From a candidate division KSB1 bacterium (GTDB lineage: Bacteria; Zhuqueibacterota; Zhuqueibacteria; JANLFK01; Oleimicrobiaceae), in contig JAPDPR010000033.1 in the NCBI GenBank assembly GCA_034506335.1, positions 1 through 41,662 of the forward strand: a DNA stretch of 41,662 nucleotides. The letters run 5' to 3'. A program made the translations under genes and the position numbers. Shown here in pieces: positions 29,702-38,416 of this stretch. Every line of letters starts with the position of its first letter. The first letter of the stretch is position 1. Below the pieces are notes generated by a model that made no database searches, was not told the DNA's origin, and saw nothing but the letters and a program-made list of their open reading frames with translations.

Positions 29702-31315
29702 ATGGGCAACAGGCAGCGCTTGCTTGCTCTGACAGCGATCGTATTCGCGCTGGCGATGACGACTCTCTCCTGCACCCTTCTGAGCAGGCGCTACAGCTTG
29801 ATCGTGACCGGGGGGACGATTGTGGACGGCACAGGCGGGCCTCCGCTGCGCGCCGACATCGGGGTGATCGGCGGACGCGTCGCCGTTGTGGGCGAGATCG
29901 AACGTCCCTACGCGGAGCGGGTGATCGATGCCACTGGCCTATACGTCGCCCCTGGCTTCATTGACGTCCACACCCACACTGACCGCCAGATCGCGGAGCA
30001 CCCCGATGTGCTCAACTACCTCCTGCAGGGGGTCACCACCGTGGTGGGCGGGAACTGCGGCGACTCGGAATACCCCCTGGCTGAGCTCTTCCGCACCCTG
30101 GAGCGCAGAGGGATCGCCATCAACTTTGCTTCCTTCGTTGGCCACAACACGATCCGCCACTTGGTGCTGGGCGACAGCGACAAGGTGGTGACGCCTGAAG
30201 CGTTGGCGATGATGAAGGCGCTGGTGGAGCAGGAGATGCGTGCCGGAGCTATCGGCTTGAGCACTGGCTTGGCCTACGTGCCTGGGCGGTATTCCACCAC
30301 CGAGGAGCTCATCGAGCTGGCGCGCGCGGTCAAACCGTATGGCGGCATCTACGCTACGCACCTGCGTGACCAGGGCCAAGGAATTCGCCAGGCCATCGAA
30401 GAGGCGTTGCGCATCGGTCGCGAGGCGGGCGTGCCAGTGCAAATCTCCCACATCAAGCTGGCCGACGAAGCGGTGTGGGGGGAGTACCAGCTCATCACCC
30501 AGCCGGTGGAAGCCGCCCGCGCAGAGGGGATGAGCGTCTATTTGGACCAGTACCCGTATACCGCCACTAGCTCCGGCTTTTCCAGCAGCTTCCCGGGTTG
30601 GGCGGTCGACGGCGGCCATGAGGCGTTTGTCCAGCGCCTGCAAGACCCTGCCACGTATCAGCGCATCAAGCAGGCGCTGATTCAGAAGCGTCTGACCTCC
30701 CCTCGAGGCATTGACAAGGTGGCCACTATCTTGATCGCGCGCGCCAAGAACCATCCGGAATATGAAGGCAAGAACTTGGCGGAGATTCTGAAACTACGAG
30801 GACAGGCGCCCACAGTGGAAAACGCCGCGGCGCTCATCATCGAGCTGGAACGCGACGACCAACCCAGCGCGATCTTTTTCCAGATGGCAGAGGAGGACGT
30901 CACTGCACTGATGAAACTTCCGTACACCATGATCGCTTCGGACGGGGGCATAGCGGTGCCGGGCGAGGGGTCGCCGCATCCTCGTGCCTACGGGACCTTT
31001 CCCCGCGTGCTAGGCACCTACGTGCGGGAGCGGGGGGTTCTCAGCTTGCCCGAGGCCATCGCAAAGATGACCAGCCTCCCGGCCCAAGCCATGGGCTTTA
31101 CAGGACGGGGCGCTATCAAAAAAGGGTACTGGGCTGATCTGGTGATCTTTAGCCCAGAGGAGGTAAGGGATTGCGCCACCTTTGCCGAGCCGCATCAGTA
31201 TCCGCAGGGGATTCGCTACGTGGTGGTCAACGGGAAAATTGCCGCCCGCGATGGGCAAGTGTTCATCCGCGATGCCGGACATGTGCTGTATGGCAAAGGG
31301 CGGTTGGCGCGATAA
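29702..31315 (+). CDS. N-acyl-D-amino-acid deacylase (D-aminoacylase family amidohydrolase), probable lipoprotein
   Basis: The 537-residue metal-dependent amidohydrolase should release the acyl group from N-acyl-D-amino acids. Metal-site residues of the D-aminoacylase group are present: DVHTH with His90 and His92, Cys119 in GGNCG, His220 in YATHLRD, His250 in ISHIKL and Asp414 in IASDGG. Flanking beta-sandwich strands (LIVTGGTIVDGTG, ADLVIFSPEEV) are typical. The N-terminus (MGNRQRLLALTAIVFALAMTTLSC) looks like a lipoprotein signal with acylated Cys24, though the lipobox TLSC is not ideal. It would therefore act in the periplasm, for example on peptidoglycan-derived or dietary D-amino acid conjugates. 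GGAGG at 29690-29694 supports the ATG. Confidence 0.88.
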   Translation: MGNRQRLLALTAIVFALAMTTLSCTLLSRRYSLIVTGGTIVDGTGGPPLRADIGVIGGRVAVVGEIERPYAERVIDATGLYVAPGFIDVHTHTDRQIAEHPDVLNYLLQGVTTVVGGNCGDSEYPLAELFRTLERRGIAINFASFVGHNTIRHLVLGDSDKVVTPEALAMMKALVEQEMRAGAIGLSTGLAYVPGRYSTTEELIELARAVKPYGGIYATHLRDQGQGIRQAIEEALRIGREAGVPVQISHIKLADEAVWGEYQLITQPVEAARAEGMSVYLDQYPYTATSSGFSSSFPGWAVDGGHEAFVQRLQDPATYQRIKQALIQKRLTSPRGIDKVATILIARAKNHPEYEGKNLAEILKLRGQAPTVENAAALIIELERDDQPSAIFFQMAEEDVTALMKLPYTMIASDGGIAVPGEGSPHPRAYGTFPRVLGTYVRERGVLSLPEAIAKMTSLPAQAMGFTGRGAIKKGYWADLVIFSPEEVRDCATFAEPHQYPQGIRYVVVNGKIAARDGQVFIRDAGHVLYGKGRLAR

Positions 31316-31635
31316 GGTACCTGCGGGGAGGGCACTACCGGCTCGGGTGAGAACGAGGGGACCACAGCTTGCAGGGAGGGCCGTTCATCCTGCAGATGAG
31401 GGTTTAGGGAGCCCGTGAGTGTAGGGGCTCATGACACCAGGCGTCCAACTCCATATGCCCGTGACCGACTGTGCGGGCTGGAGGACGGTTGGCTAAGCCA
31501 AACGCGGTGGGCAGCGCTTGGAAAGAAGAAAAGAAGCGGCGAGTCAGAGAAACCCGCACGGCTGCCCCGGTAAGGCGCTTGAGGAAGAGGAAAGCTTAGG
31601 GTCTACATCAGGAATTGATCAATCGGAGGAGTGCT
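31316..31635. other. 320-base gap with possible structured leader before the tricorn gene
   Basis: I find no gene here. Near the right side, GGGCAGC (31509-31515) can pair with GCTGCCC (31561-31567), enclosing a smaller stem GCGG (31536-31539) with CCGC (31554-31557). An odd palindrome TTGGCTAAGCCAA lies at 31489-31501 and could be an operator. None matches a riboswitch class I know; the cobalamin box was looked for and is absent. Confidence 0.35.
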
Positions 31636-34600
31636 ATGAAGAGGGGCGCAGTTGTTATGATGCTGGTTGGCTGGGCCGTTGCCTTTGCCGCCATCGAAGG
31701 CCGCTTCATGCAGTACCCCGACATTCGGGGCGACCGGATCGTCTTCACTTTTGAGGGTGACTTGTGGACCGTGCCGGTTACCGGCGGGCTGGCAGTACGG
31801 TTGACGAGCCATCCGGGCAACGAATTCGCTGCCAAGATCTCGCCGGATGGGACGCAGATCGCCTTCTCGGCCAGCTATCATTCGGGAACCAATGTTTATG
31901 TGATGCCTGTGGACGGTGGCCCGCCCCGACGACTCACCTACCGTGGCCCGGCCCAGGTGGTCACCTGGACCCCTGATGGCAAGAAGGTGGTCTACAGGGC
32001 TGGCTTTGAGAACACCTTCCGCCCGATCGTCAAGCTCTTTGCCGTGCCAGTGGAAGGCGGGTACCCGGAGAAGTTGCCGGTTCCCAGAGGGATACTCTGC
32101 TCGTTTTCTCCGGACGGCAAGAAGATGGTGTACAACCCGCGTGGCCGGGAAGAGTACTACTGGAAGCGCTACAAAGGCGGCCAGTACCCTGATATCTGGC
32201 TCTACGACTTTGGTAGCAAGGAGTTCAAGCGGCTCACCACCTACGTGGGCAAGAACGCGTACCCCATGTGGGTTGGCGAGGCCATGTACTATGTCTCAGA
32301 CCAGGGCGAGAGAGGCATTGCCAACATCTACCGCTACGACTTTGCCACCGGCAAGATCGTACAAGTGACCAACTACACAGACGTTGACGTACAGATGCCG
32401 TCCACGGATGGGCGTTCCATAGTCTATGTGCACGCCGGGTATCTCTATGTCCTTGACCTGTCTTCTGGCAAGAGCAAGCGGGTGGACGTCCAGATTCCGA
32501 GTGACAGCTGGCAGCTGGCGGAACGGACCATCAACCCCAGAGACTATATCCACTCAATGTCCATTAGCGACGACGGCAAGACCGCGGTGTTGGAGGCACG
32601 TGGCGATGTGTTCCTGGTGCCGGTAGAGGAGGGCGCTTCGCCTCGCAATGTGACCAATACCCCTGGAAGCCGGGAGCGCTATCCGCAACTGTCACCCGAT
32701 GGCAAGAGGCTGGCATTTTTCTCCGATCGCTCGGGCGAGTACGAGCTCTACCTGGTTGACTTGGACAAGGAAGGGCCGTGGAAGCAGCTTACCAATGGCC
32801 TGCGCACCACCCTGTACCACTTGGAATGGTCGCCAGACGGGGGCAAGATCCTGTTCGGCACCAAGGACTTTTGCCTCTACTACGTGGACGTACAGACTGG
32901 GCAGCTCACCAAGATCGCCTGCTCCAACCAGCTCAAGAACGACGAGTTCTATTGGGAGATCAGCGACTATGCGTGGTCCCCAGATAGCAAATGGATTGCT
33001 TACTCCTTCGTCCAGTACAACCGCAACAGCAAGATTTTCCTTTACAGCCTCGACCAGAAGAAAAGTTTCCCCGTGACGGACGACTTCTACGATTGCCTGA
33101 ATCCTTCCTTCGACGCGGACGGCGAGTACTTGTACTTCCTCTCCTACCGCAATTTCGACGTGCGCATGGATGTGTTCGAGGACAACCATGTGATTCCCAA
33201 CCCCGTGAAAGTGATGGTCGTGCAACTGAAGGCGGGGCAAAAGCCGCCCTTTGAGAAGGGAGGCGGTGGTGAGGCGAAGGGCGAAAAGCAATTTCGCATT
33301 GATTTGGACGGGATGGCTGAGCGCATTTTTTCGGTGCCCTTGGCTGCCGGCAATTACTTCTACCTGAAAGGGGGTAAAGGGTATGTGACCTGGGTGTCCA
33401 GCGAGGGCTTTGGCGAGGAGGAGTACGATCAGATCTTCACGCCCAAGGGTGAGGCGCGCTGGCAATTGCACATCTTCGATGTTGGCGCGGCCAAGGAGGT
33501 GGTACTTGACAAGAAGGTGAGTGATTGGCGCCTCTCGGCCCACGGAGAGCACATGTTGGTGAGGGCCGGCAAAGAGTACTATGTGAGCACCGTGGCCAAG
33601 GTCTTTTCGGCAAAGGACCTCGGCCAGAAGCTCAACCTGGAGCAAATGGCCTATCGCGTCGTGCCTCACCAAGAGTGGGAGCAGATTTTCAACGACACCT
33701 GGCGCTGGTATCGTGACTTTTTCTACGACCCCGGCATGCATGGCCACGACTGGAAACGCATGGGGGACTATTATCGGGGATACTTGCCGCAGCTCCGGTC
33801 GCGCGAGGACCTGAATTGGCTCCTTTCCCAGATGGTGGGCGAGTTGTGCGTGTCGCATACCTACATCTCAGGAGGCGACATGGGCCCCAGGCAGATGCCG
33901 GAAGACCCCACCTTTACCGGCCTGCTGGGGGCGGATCTGGAACCCACCGCTAGCGGTTACTACCGGTTTGCCCGCATCTATGGTCCCACCGACTATGACC
34001 GCGACCTGAAAGGCCCGCTGGTGCGGCCGGATATCAAGATCAAGGAAGGCGACTTTCTCATCGCGATCAACGGCACAGAGGTCCGTGTGCCGGAGAATCC
34101 TTACCAGTACCTCCAGGTGATGCAGGGGCAGAAGGTCAAAGTGACGGTCAACTCCAGGCCCGCCAGAGAGGGGGCCGCCACCTACGAGGTGGAACCGGTG
34201 CGCTCAGAGAGCAGTTTGCGCTACAATCGCTGGCTGGCTGACAACATCAAGAAGGTGCTTGCTGCCAGTGGGGGTGAGATCGGCTACATGCACATCACTG
34301 CGATGGGCTCGGCCAACACGGCGCAATTTGACAAGTTCTGGCGTGCTTTCCGCTATAAAAAGGGGCTCATTATCGACGTGCGCGGCAACGGCGGGGGCTG
34401 GACCGAGTATTTCCTCATCGATAAACTGGAACGAAAGATGGTGGCCTACAACTGTCTGAAGGAAATGGTCCCCTTCCGTTATCCAGGCAGCGTTTCCAAT
34501 GCCCACCTCGTGGTGCTCACCAACGAGTACAACGGGTCGGATGGCGAGGCCTTTGTGCAGCATTTCAAAGCGCGCAAGTTGGGCACAGTGATCGGGACGC

Positions 34601-34872
34601 CGTCCTGGGGTGGTCTGGTGGGCATCGTCAATGGGCAGACTACCATCGACAACGGGCTAGTGCACCAGTCGAACAACGCCTTCTACGGGCGGGAAGGTCA
34701 GTGGTGGGTAGAGAACCACGGCGCAGATCCGGACATCCTTGTGGAGAATGACCCTGCTTCAGAAATGGCCGGCCATGATAAGCAACTCGAGACAGCCATT
34801 GCATTCCTGTTGGAGAAGATCAAGGCCGAGCCGTTTGTCTTCCCGGAGAAGCCGCCGTATCCGAAGAGGTAG
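31636..34872 (+). CDS. Tricorn protease homologue (S41-type serine peptidase), exported
   Basis: The 1078-residue protein has the tricorn architecture. It starts with two beta-propeller regions made of WD40/TolB-like repeats (KISPDGTQIAFSA, TWTPDGKKVVYRA, QLSPDGKRLAFFSD). A C1 helical domain follows, with a PDZ domain (EGDFLIAINGTEV, LQVMQGQKVKVTV) and a C2 domain. The catalytic set known from Thermoplasma tricorn has counterparts at His741 (CVSHTY), Ser968 and Asp969 (NGSDGEAF) and Glu1026 (WWVENHG). The archaeal enzyme is cytosolic and trims peptides to small fragments; here a short hydrophobic N-terminus (VVMMLVGWAVAFA) suggests export to the periplasm. ATG 31636 has GGAGGA at 31625-31630, so the frame from 31615 is too long. 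Confidence 0.92.
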   Translation: MKRGAVVMMLVGWAVAFAAIEGRFMQYPDIRGDRIVFTFEGDLWTVPVTGGLAVRLTSHPGNEFAAKISPDGTQIAFSASYHSGTNVYVMPVDGGPPRRLTYRGPAQVVTWTPDGKKVVYRAGFENTFRPIVKLFAVPVEGGYPEKLPVPRGILCSFSPDGKKMVYNPRGREEYYWKRYKGGQYPDIWLYDFGSKEFKRLTTYVGKNAYPMWVGEAMYYVSDQGERGIANIYRYDFATGKIVQVTNYTDVDVQMPSTDGRSIVYVHAGYLYVLDLSSGKSKRVDVQIPSDSWQLAERTINPRDYIHSMSISDDGKTAVLEARGDVFLVPVEEGASPRNVTNTPGSRERYPQLSPDGKRLAFFSDRSGEYELYLVDLDKEGPWKQLTNGLRTTLYHLEWSPDGGKILFGTKDFCLYYVDVQTGQLTKIACSNQLKNDEFYWEISDYAWSPDSKWIAYSFVQYNRNSKIFLYSLDQKKSFPVTDDFYDCLNPSFDADGEYLYFLSYRNFDVRMDVFEDNHVIPNPVKVMVVQLKAGQKPPFEKGGGGEAKGEKQFRIDLDGMAERIFSVPLAAGNYFYLKGGKGYVTWVSSEGFGEEEYDQIFTPKGEARWQLHIFDVGAAKEVVLDKKVSDWRLSAHGEHMLVRAGKEYYVSTVAKVFSAKDLGQKLNLEQMAYRVVPHQEWEQIFNDTWRWYRDFFYDPGMHGHDWKRMGDYYRGYLPQLRSREDLNWLLSQMVGELCVSHTYISGGDMGPRQMPEDPTFTGLLGADLEPTASGYYRFARIYGPTDYDRDLKGPLVRPDIKIKEGDFLIAINGTEVRVPENPYQYLQVMQGQKVKVTVNSRPAREGAATYEVEPVRSESSLRYNRWLADNIKKVLAASGGEIGYMHITAMGSANTAQFDKFWRAFRYKKGLIIDVRGNGGGWTEYFLIDKLERKMVAYNCLKEMVPFRYPGSVSNAHLVVLTNEYNGSDGEAFVQHFKARKLGTVIGTPSWGGLVGIVNGQTTIDNGLVHQSNNAFYGREGQWWVENHGADPDILVENDPASEMAGHDKQLETAIAFLLEKIKAEPFVFPEKPPYPKR

Positions 34873-35011
34873 AGAAGCCGATGACCTGGGCCTTGGTAAC
34901 CTAAGGGTTGATCAGACCTGGCTTCTAAGGGCTCATTCGAGGTGTTGCTCTGACACAGTGGGCATACGCGAGGGCCGCGCTGCGCAGGCTCGGAGAAGGG
35001 AGGTGAGAATC

Positions 35012-35284
35012 ATGGCAACCGTCTGGCGGATATTCGTGGCCACGGCTGTCGTGCTCGCCACAGGAGGCTTTGTTGCGCTGCGCGTCAAGGGTGGGCAGGC
35101 ACCTGTTTTCCAAAGAGTGGGCATGTTCTTGCTTCTAATGGCGGCTGGGACGGCGGTTTTCCCGTCGTTCTTGTCAACTGTTGGCCCTATGATCTGGGCC
35201 GGCAGGTACGCGTCCTTCGTGGTCCTGATCACGACGGTCATGACGGTGAGTGCCCTACTCAAAGCCCGGCCTCTTGTCGACTAG
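35012..35284 (+). CDS. Small three-helix membrane protein, unknown function
   Basis: This 90-residue protein begins at ATG 35012 behind a near-perfect ribosome site, GGGAGGTGA at 34998-35006. Three hydrophobic segments are visible (about residues 5-24, 34-55 and 65-84), joined by short loops with KGGQAPVFQ and AGRY. I do not recognise the family. An open frame runs further upstream into the tricorn gene, but the ribosome site fixes the start here. It is 139 bases after the tricorn stop and next to decayed genes. Confidence 0.65.
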   Translation: MATVWRIFVATAVVLATGGFVALRVKGGQAPVFQRVGMFLLLMAAGTAVFPSFLSTVGPMIWAGRYASFVVLITTVMTVSALLKARPLVD

Positions 35285-35430
35285 GTTGGCGTCCATCGCG
35301 ACGAGTCCGTCGCCGGGAGAGTGAAATCGGTGACCGGCGGTCCAACACGGCGCTGCACCCGACGAGCCGCTGCTGGCTGGTTGCGAGGGCGTGACCGAGC
35401 AGCATTTGGAGCGACTGCCACAGGTGCGCC

Positions 35431-35607
35431 GTGCTTGAACTGGAGACTCGTGACGCGGACGCGGAACTGGAGTTTGAACTGGCCTATCAGCGGTCTCTGA
35501 CCACCCAGTAGCGTTTCGAGATGATGGTGCGCAGGTCGCGAGAGATTGCCGAGGTGTTGTTGAGGCGCGGACATCGAAAGCCTGTTGAAGTCGTTAAGCG
35601 CTCATGA
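35431..35607 (+). pseudogene. Decayed small protein of a nucleotidyltransferase cassette
   Basis: From GTG 35431 the frame reads LETRDADAELEFELAYQRSL and then TTQ before TAG at 35509-35511, which interrupts it. In the same frame after the stop, RFEMMVRRSREIAEVLLRRG and then HRKPVEVVKRS continue to TGA at 35605-35607. A CAG-to-TAG change would explain the break. The RSLTxxQRFxMM...RSR pattern resembles small proteins that I recall being found directly upstream of DUF6036-like nucleotidyltransferase genes, which is what follows here. The original start is uncertain. Confidence 0.55.
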
Positions 35608-36009
35608 AGTGCGTTACGTGGTAGTCGGGGCTACGGCTTTTCCCGTCCACGTCTATGCCCGCGCTACTTTGGACGTAGATCTTTTTGTTGACCCGACGCC
35701 GGAAAGCGCCCGCCGGACCCTTGCAGCCCTCGAAGAGGTCGGCCATGATGTAAGCCATCTGCGCGTTGACGATCTTTTGACGAAGTGTTGATCCGTCAAT
35801 ACGTGCTGGAAACTGAGATTCATCCATTTGTGGCAGGTGTAACGTTCGAGGGGGTGTGAAAGAGGCGAGTTGTCGAACGCATCGGTGATACAGCCGAGAA
35901 CTTTGCCAGCCTTGATGACTTGATCCGGATGAAGGAAGCAGCAGAGCGCCCGCAAGACAGAGAGGACCTGCGCGTGCTCAGGAAGCTAAGGGAGGGGAAG
36001 ACGCGGTAG
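35570..36009 (+). pseudogene. Decayed MNT/AbiEii-like nucleotidyltransferase (DUF6036-like)
   Basis: Frame 1 (from about 35570, possible TTG start 35585) gives DIESLLKSLSAHEVRYVVVG, then RATLDVDLFVDPTPESARR, the nucleotidyltransferase core with a TxDxDLxVDPTPE motif. It ends prematurely at 35789-35791. In the next frame, from about 35776, the protein resumes as FDEVLIRQYVLETEIHPFVA. It then meets TGA at 35857-35859 where TGG is expected, and continues RRVVERIGDTAENFASLDDL and MKEAAERPQDREDLRVLRKL to TAG at 36007-36009. So one frameshift near the T-run at 35775-35778, probably loss of one base, and one nonsense change have destroyed it. The family includes toxin-antitoxin and abortive-infection nucleotidyltransferases. 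Confidence 0.7.
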
Positions 36010-36235
36010 ACGGGAGGTCTATCTGCCATGTGGAGGAACTCTTGTGGGGCGATGGTGCTTGCCAGCCACGAACAGTGGGGGAGGGGTTCAACAAGGGAGT
36101 TGGAGTGCATAAGGTGATGAGCTGAGCTGCTTTTCCACGCGCCTGCGAACTCCGGGCGCACGAGGGCGGCCAGCGAAGTGAAGAGAGCAGGACTGTAACG
36201 CGGATCGACTGGATCTAAAGACAGGAGGAGCATGC
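36010..36235. other. 226-base gap before the second symporter
   Basis: No gene is supported here. A lone GGAGTGCAT at 36102-36110 recalls the head of the hairpin repeats at 26471-26603 but lacks the matching second arm. The only clear signal is the symporter ribosome site GGAGGAG at 36224-36230. Confidence 0.4.
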
Positions 36236-38341
36236 GTGAATCTTCTCGGACTGCACCTCATCGACTGGGCAATCATTCTCGTGTACTTTGCCACCATGGT
36301 CTTCATTGGGACCTGGACACGACGCCGGGTCAAGGATACCCGCGATTTCTATCAGGGAGGCCGCAGCTTTGGCAAGTTCTTGACCACCGCCATGCACTTT
36401 GGCACCATCACCAGCGCCGATCAGGCGGCCGGCGTGGCGCGCGAGATCTACCGCCAGGGTCTTTCGGGCATGTGGTTCCAGAATCTGCCCCTGCTGTTCA
36501 CCCCGTTCTACTGGTTTGTATCGGTTCTACAGAGGCGAGCGCGGTACGTGGGCCCCGGAGATATTTACCTGCATCGTTTTGAGAGTAAATTCCTTGCAGG
36601 GCTTTTTGCCCTCTACGTCCTCTTGAGCGCCATCTACGGCGGCTCCATCGGCTATCTCCTCACCGGCAAGACACTGCAAGCGATGATGGTCAAGCCGGAG
36701 AGCGAGTACACCGTCCAGGAGCGCCAGAGTGTTGCTGAGTTCAACGAGCTCCAGACCCTGCAGCAGAAGCAAAGCTATGGCGAGCTGAGTGATCAGGAGA
36801 AAGAGCGCCTGGCTGTCTTGCAGGAGAAGATGAAGCGCAAAGAACTGCACGCCTACATCTCCTATTTGGACCTGGATGTCTTCTTCGTCATCTACGCGTT
36901 GATCGTCGGCAGCTACACCGTGCTGGGTGGACTCTTTGCCGCCGTGCTCAACGACGTGATCCAGAGCATGATGATCTTGATTCTGTCATTTATGTTGCTG
37001 CCGGTGGGTCTGCATGCTCTTGGCGGGTTCCGGGGTCTGCACGCGCGGGTCCCGGACTATATGTTTGAAATCTTTGGCAGCGCGGCCACCAGCGAGTACA
37101 CGTGGTACTTCGTGTTGGCAATGGTCACGATCAACCTCATCATTTTGCCGCCGCGGAACTTCACCTACGGCGGCTCGCCCAAGGACGATTTTTCGGCGCG
37201 GATGGGCATGGTCACCGGTGCCTTCATTAAGCGCTTTGCCATGATCGGCTGGGCGCTCACCGGGCTCATCGCCGTGGGATTGTACCGAGGACAGCTTTCT
37301 GACCCCACGAACATCTGGGGGCACATGACCCGCGACCTCCTCGGCGTCGGCTTTGTTGGGCTCATGATTGCCTCCATCATGGCGGCGAACATGTCCTCCA
37401 TCAGCGCCAGTAGCCTGGAATGGTCGGCCGCTTTCACCAAGAACATCTTCCTTCCCCTGGTACCCCGCGCAACCGAGAAGCTGCAGGTAGTGGTCGGCCG
37501 CATTGTCATCTTTGTCGTGCTGGGGTCGACCATCTACTTTGCGCGCATGGTTGACGACATCTTCGTCGTGTTCAAGTACGTGCTCTCGGTGGGGACGATC
37601 ATCGGGCCGGCCCTGTGGTTGGTCTATTTCTGGCGGCGCCTGACCACCAAAGCAGTGGTGGTGCAGATGCTGTTGTCCATCATCCTCACGGTGGTGGTGC
37701 CCAATGTGGTGCCTGCCATAAACGACAACCGCACCAATCCGCGCCTGACGGTGCAGACCTACGAACGCGTGGAGACCATGCGGGTCAAGGCGGTGACCGA
37801 GGACGTGGAGGCGGGTCGGGCCCAACAAGTGGGAGAAGTCATCGAAAAGCAGAAGGTCAGTCCGCCGGTGGGCATCTTTTACGAAACGGTGGTGCGACAG
37901 AATCCCGATGACCCCAACTCGCCGCTGGTGGGGCAAGGGATCTTTCGCGTGCAGTTGTACCTGATCTCGCTCTTGGGTGTGGACTTGCGCAGTCTGTCCA
38001 AGCCGCAGTTGGCCACACTCTCCTTTGTTTTCGACATCATCTTTCCATTTGTGGTTCTTTTCTTGGTCAGCCTTGTCACCAAGCCGAACTCCGAGAAAGT
38101 CTTGCGCGAGTTCTACGCCTGCGTGCACACGCCGGCAGTGGCGAACCTGGAAGAGGATGCCCGGCGGGTGCGCGAAGCCATCGAGCATCCGGAGATTGTG
38201 GAGCGCAATAAGCTCTTCCCGGGCACCAATTGGGAGTTCTGGAGGCCCACCAAACAAGACATTTGGGGTTTTGTCATCTGCTGGCTTTTGGTGGGAGCGA
38301 TTATTGGGCTCTATCTGCTGGTGATGAGGATAGGGGCCTGA
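36236..38341 (+). CDS. Sodium:solute symporter family protein with large hydrophilic insertions
   Basis: The 701-residue membrane protein starts at GTG 36236, five bases after GGAGGAG. SSS-family blocks include the first helix (DWAIILVYFATMVFIGTW), DTRDFYQGGRSFGKFLTTAM, TITSADQAAGVAREIY and the MIASIMAANMSSISASSLEW block that resembles the sodium-site helix. It is about 100-200 residues longer than usual members. A charged, coiled-coil-like stretch (about residues 152-203, Glu/Gln/Lys-rich) sits between early helices, and a polar stretch (about 490-575) sits between late ones. The C-terminal tail is conserved-looking (NSEKVLREFYACVHTP ... FPGTNWEFWRPTKQD). The substrate is unknown. It has no partner gene and ends at a strong hairpin shared with the convergent DUF6249-like gene. 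Confidence 0.88.
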   Translation: MNLLGLHLIDWAIILVYFATMVFIGTWTRRRVKDTRDFYQGGRSFGKFLTTAMHFGTITSADQAAGVAREIYRQGLSGMWFQNLPLLFTPFYWFVSVLQRRARYVGPGDIYLHRFESKFLAGLFALYVLLSAIYGGSIGYLLTGKTLQAMMVKPESEYTVQERQSVAEFNELQTLQQKQSYGELSDQEKERLAVLQEKMKRKELHAYISYLDLDVFFVIYALIVGSYTVLGGLFAAVLNDVIQSMMILILSFMLLPVGLHALGGFRGLHARVPDYMFEIFGSAATSEYTWYFVLAMVTINLIILPPRNFTYGGSPKDDFSARMGMVTGAFIKRFAMIGWALTGLIAVGLYRGQLSDPTNIWGHMTRDLLGVGFVGLMIASIMAANMSSISASSLEWSAAFTKNIFLPLVPRATEKLQVVVGRIVIFVVLGSTIYFARMVDDIFVVFKYVLSVGTIIGPALWLVYFWRRLTTKAVVVQMLLSIILTVVVPNVVPAINDNRTNPRLTVQTYERVETMRVKAVTEDVEAGRAQQVGEVIEKQKVSPPVGIFYETVVRQNPDDPNSPLVGQGIFRVQLYLISLLGVDLRSLSKPQLATLSFVFDIIFPFVVLFLVSLVTKPNSEKVLREFYACVHTPAVANLEEDARRVREAIEHPEIVERNKLFPGTNWEFWRPTKQDIWGFVICWLLVGAIIGLYLLVMRIGA

Positions 38342-38364
38342 GTGGTGGCGGTCGGTCGAGGGCA

Positions 38365-38395
38365 GACGCCAGCCGGGGCTTGCGCGGCTGGCGTC
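38365..38395. terminator. Bidirectional hairpin between convergent symporter and DUF6249-like genes
   Basis: GACGCCAGCC (38365-38374) pairs perfectly with GGCTGGCGTC (38386-38395), an 11-base loop between them. It begins 24 bases after the symporter stop and 22 bases beyond the stop of the minus-strand gene, the expected place for a shared terminator. T-runs are poor on both sides. Confidence 0.6.
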
Positions 38396-38416
38396 CGCCC
38401 GGGTCGCGTGAAAAAG

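Noticed and set aside
31316..31635. Cobalamin riboswitch before the tricorn gene
   Set aside because: The gap has AAGAAG and CCCGC pieces reminiscent of one, but the B12 box and the conserved core junction are absent.
34739..35011. Extended N-terminus of the small membrane protein reaching into the tricorn gene
   Set aside because: The strong ribosome site at 34998-35006 and the hydrophobic start after ATG 35012 fix the shorter form; the upstream part is Arg/Ser-rich shadow sequence.
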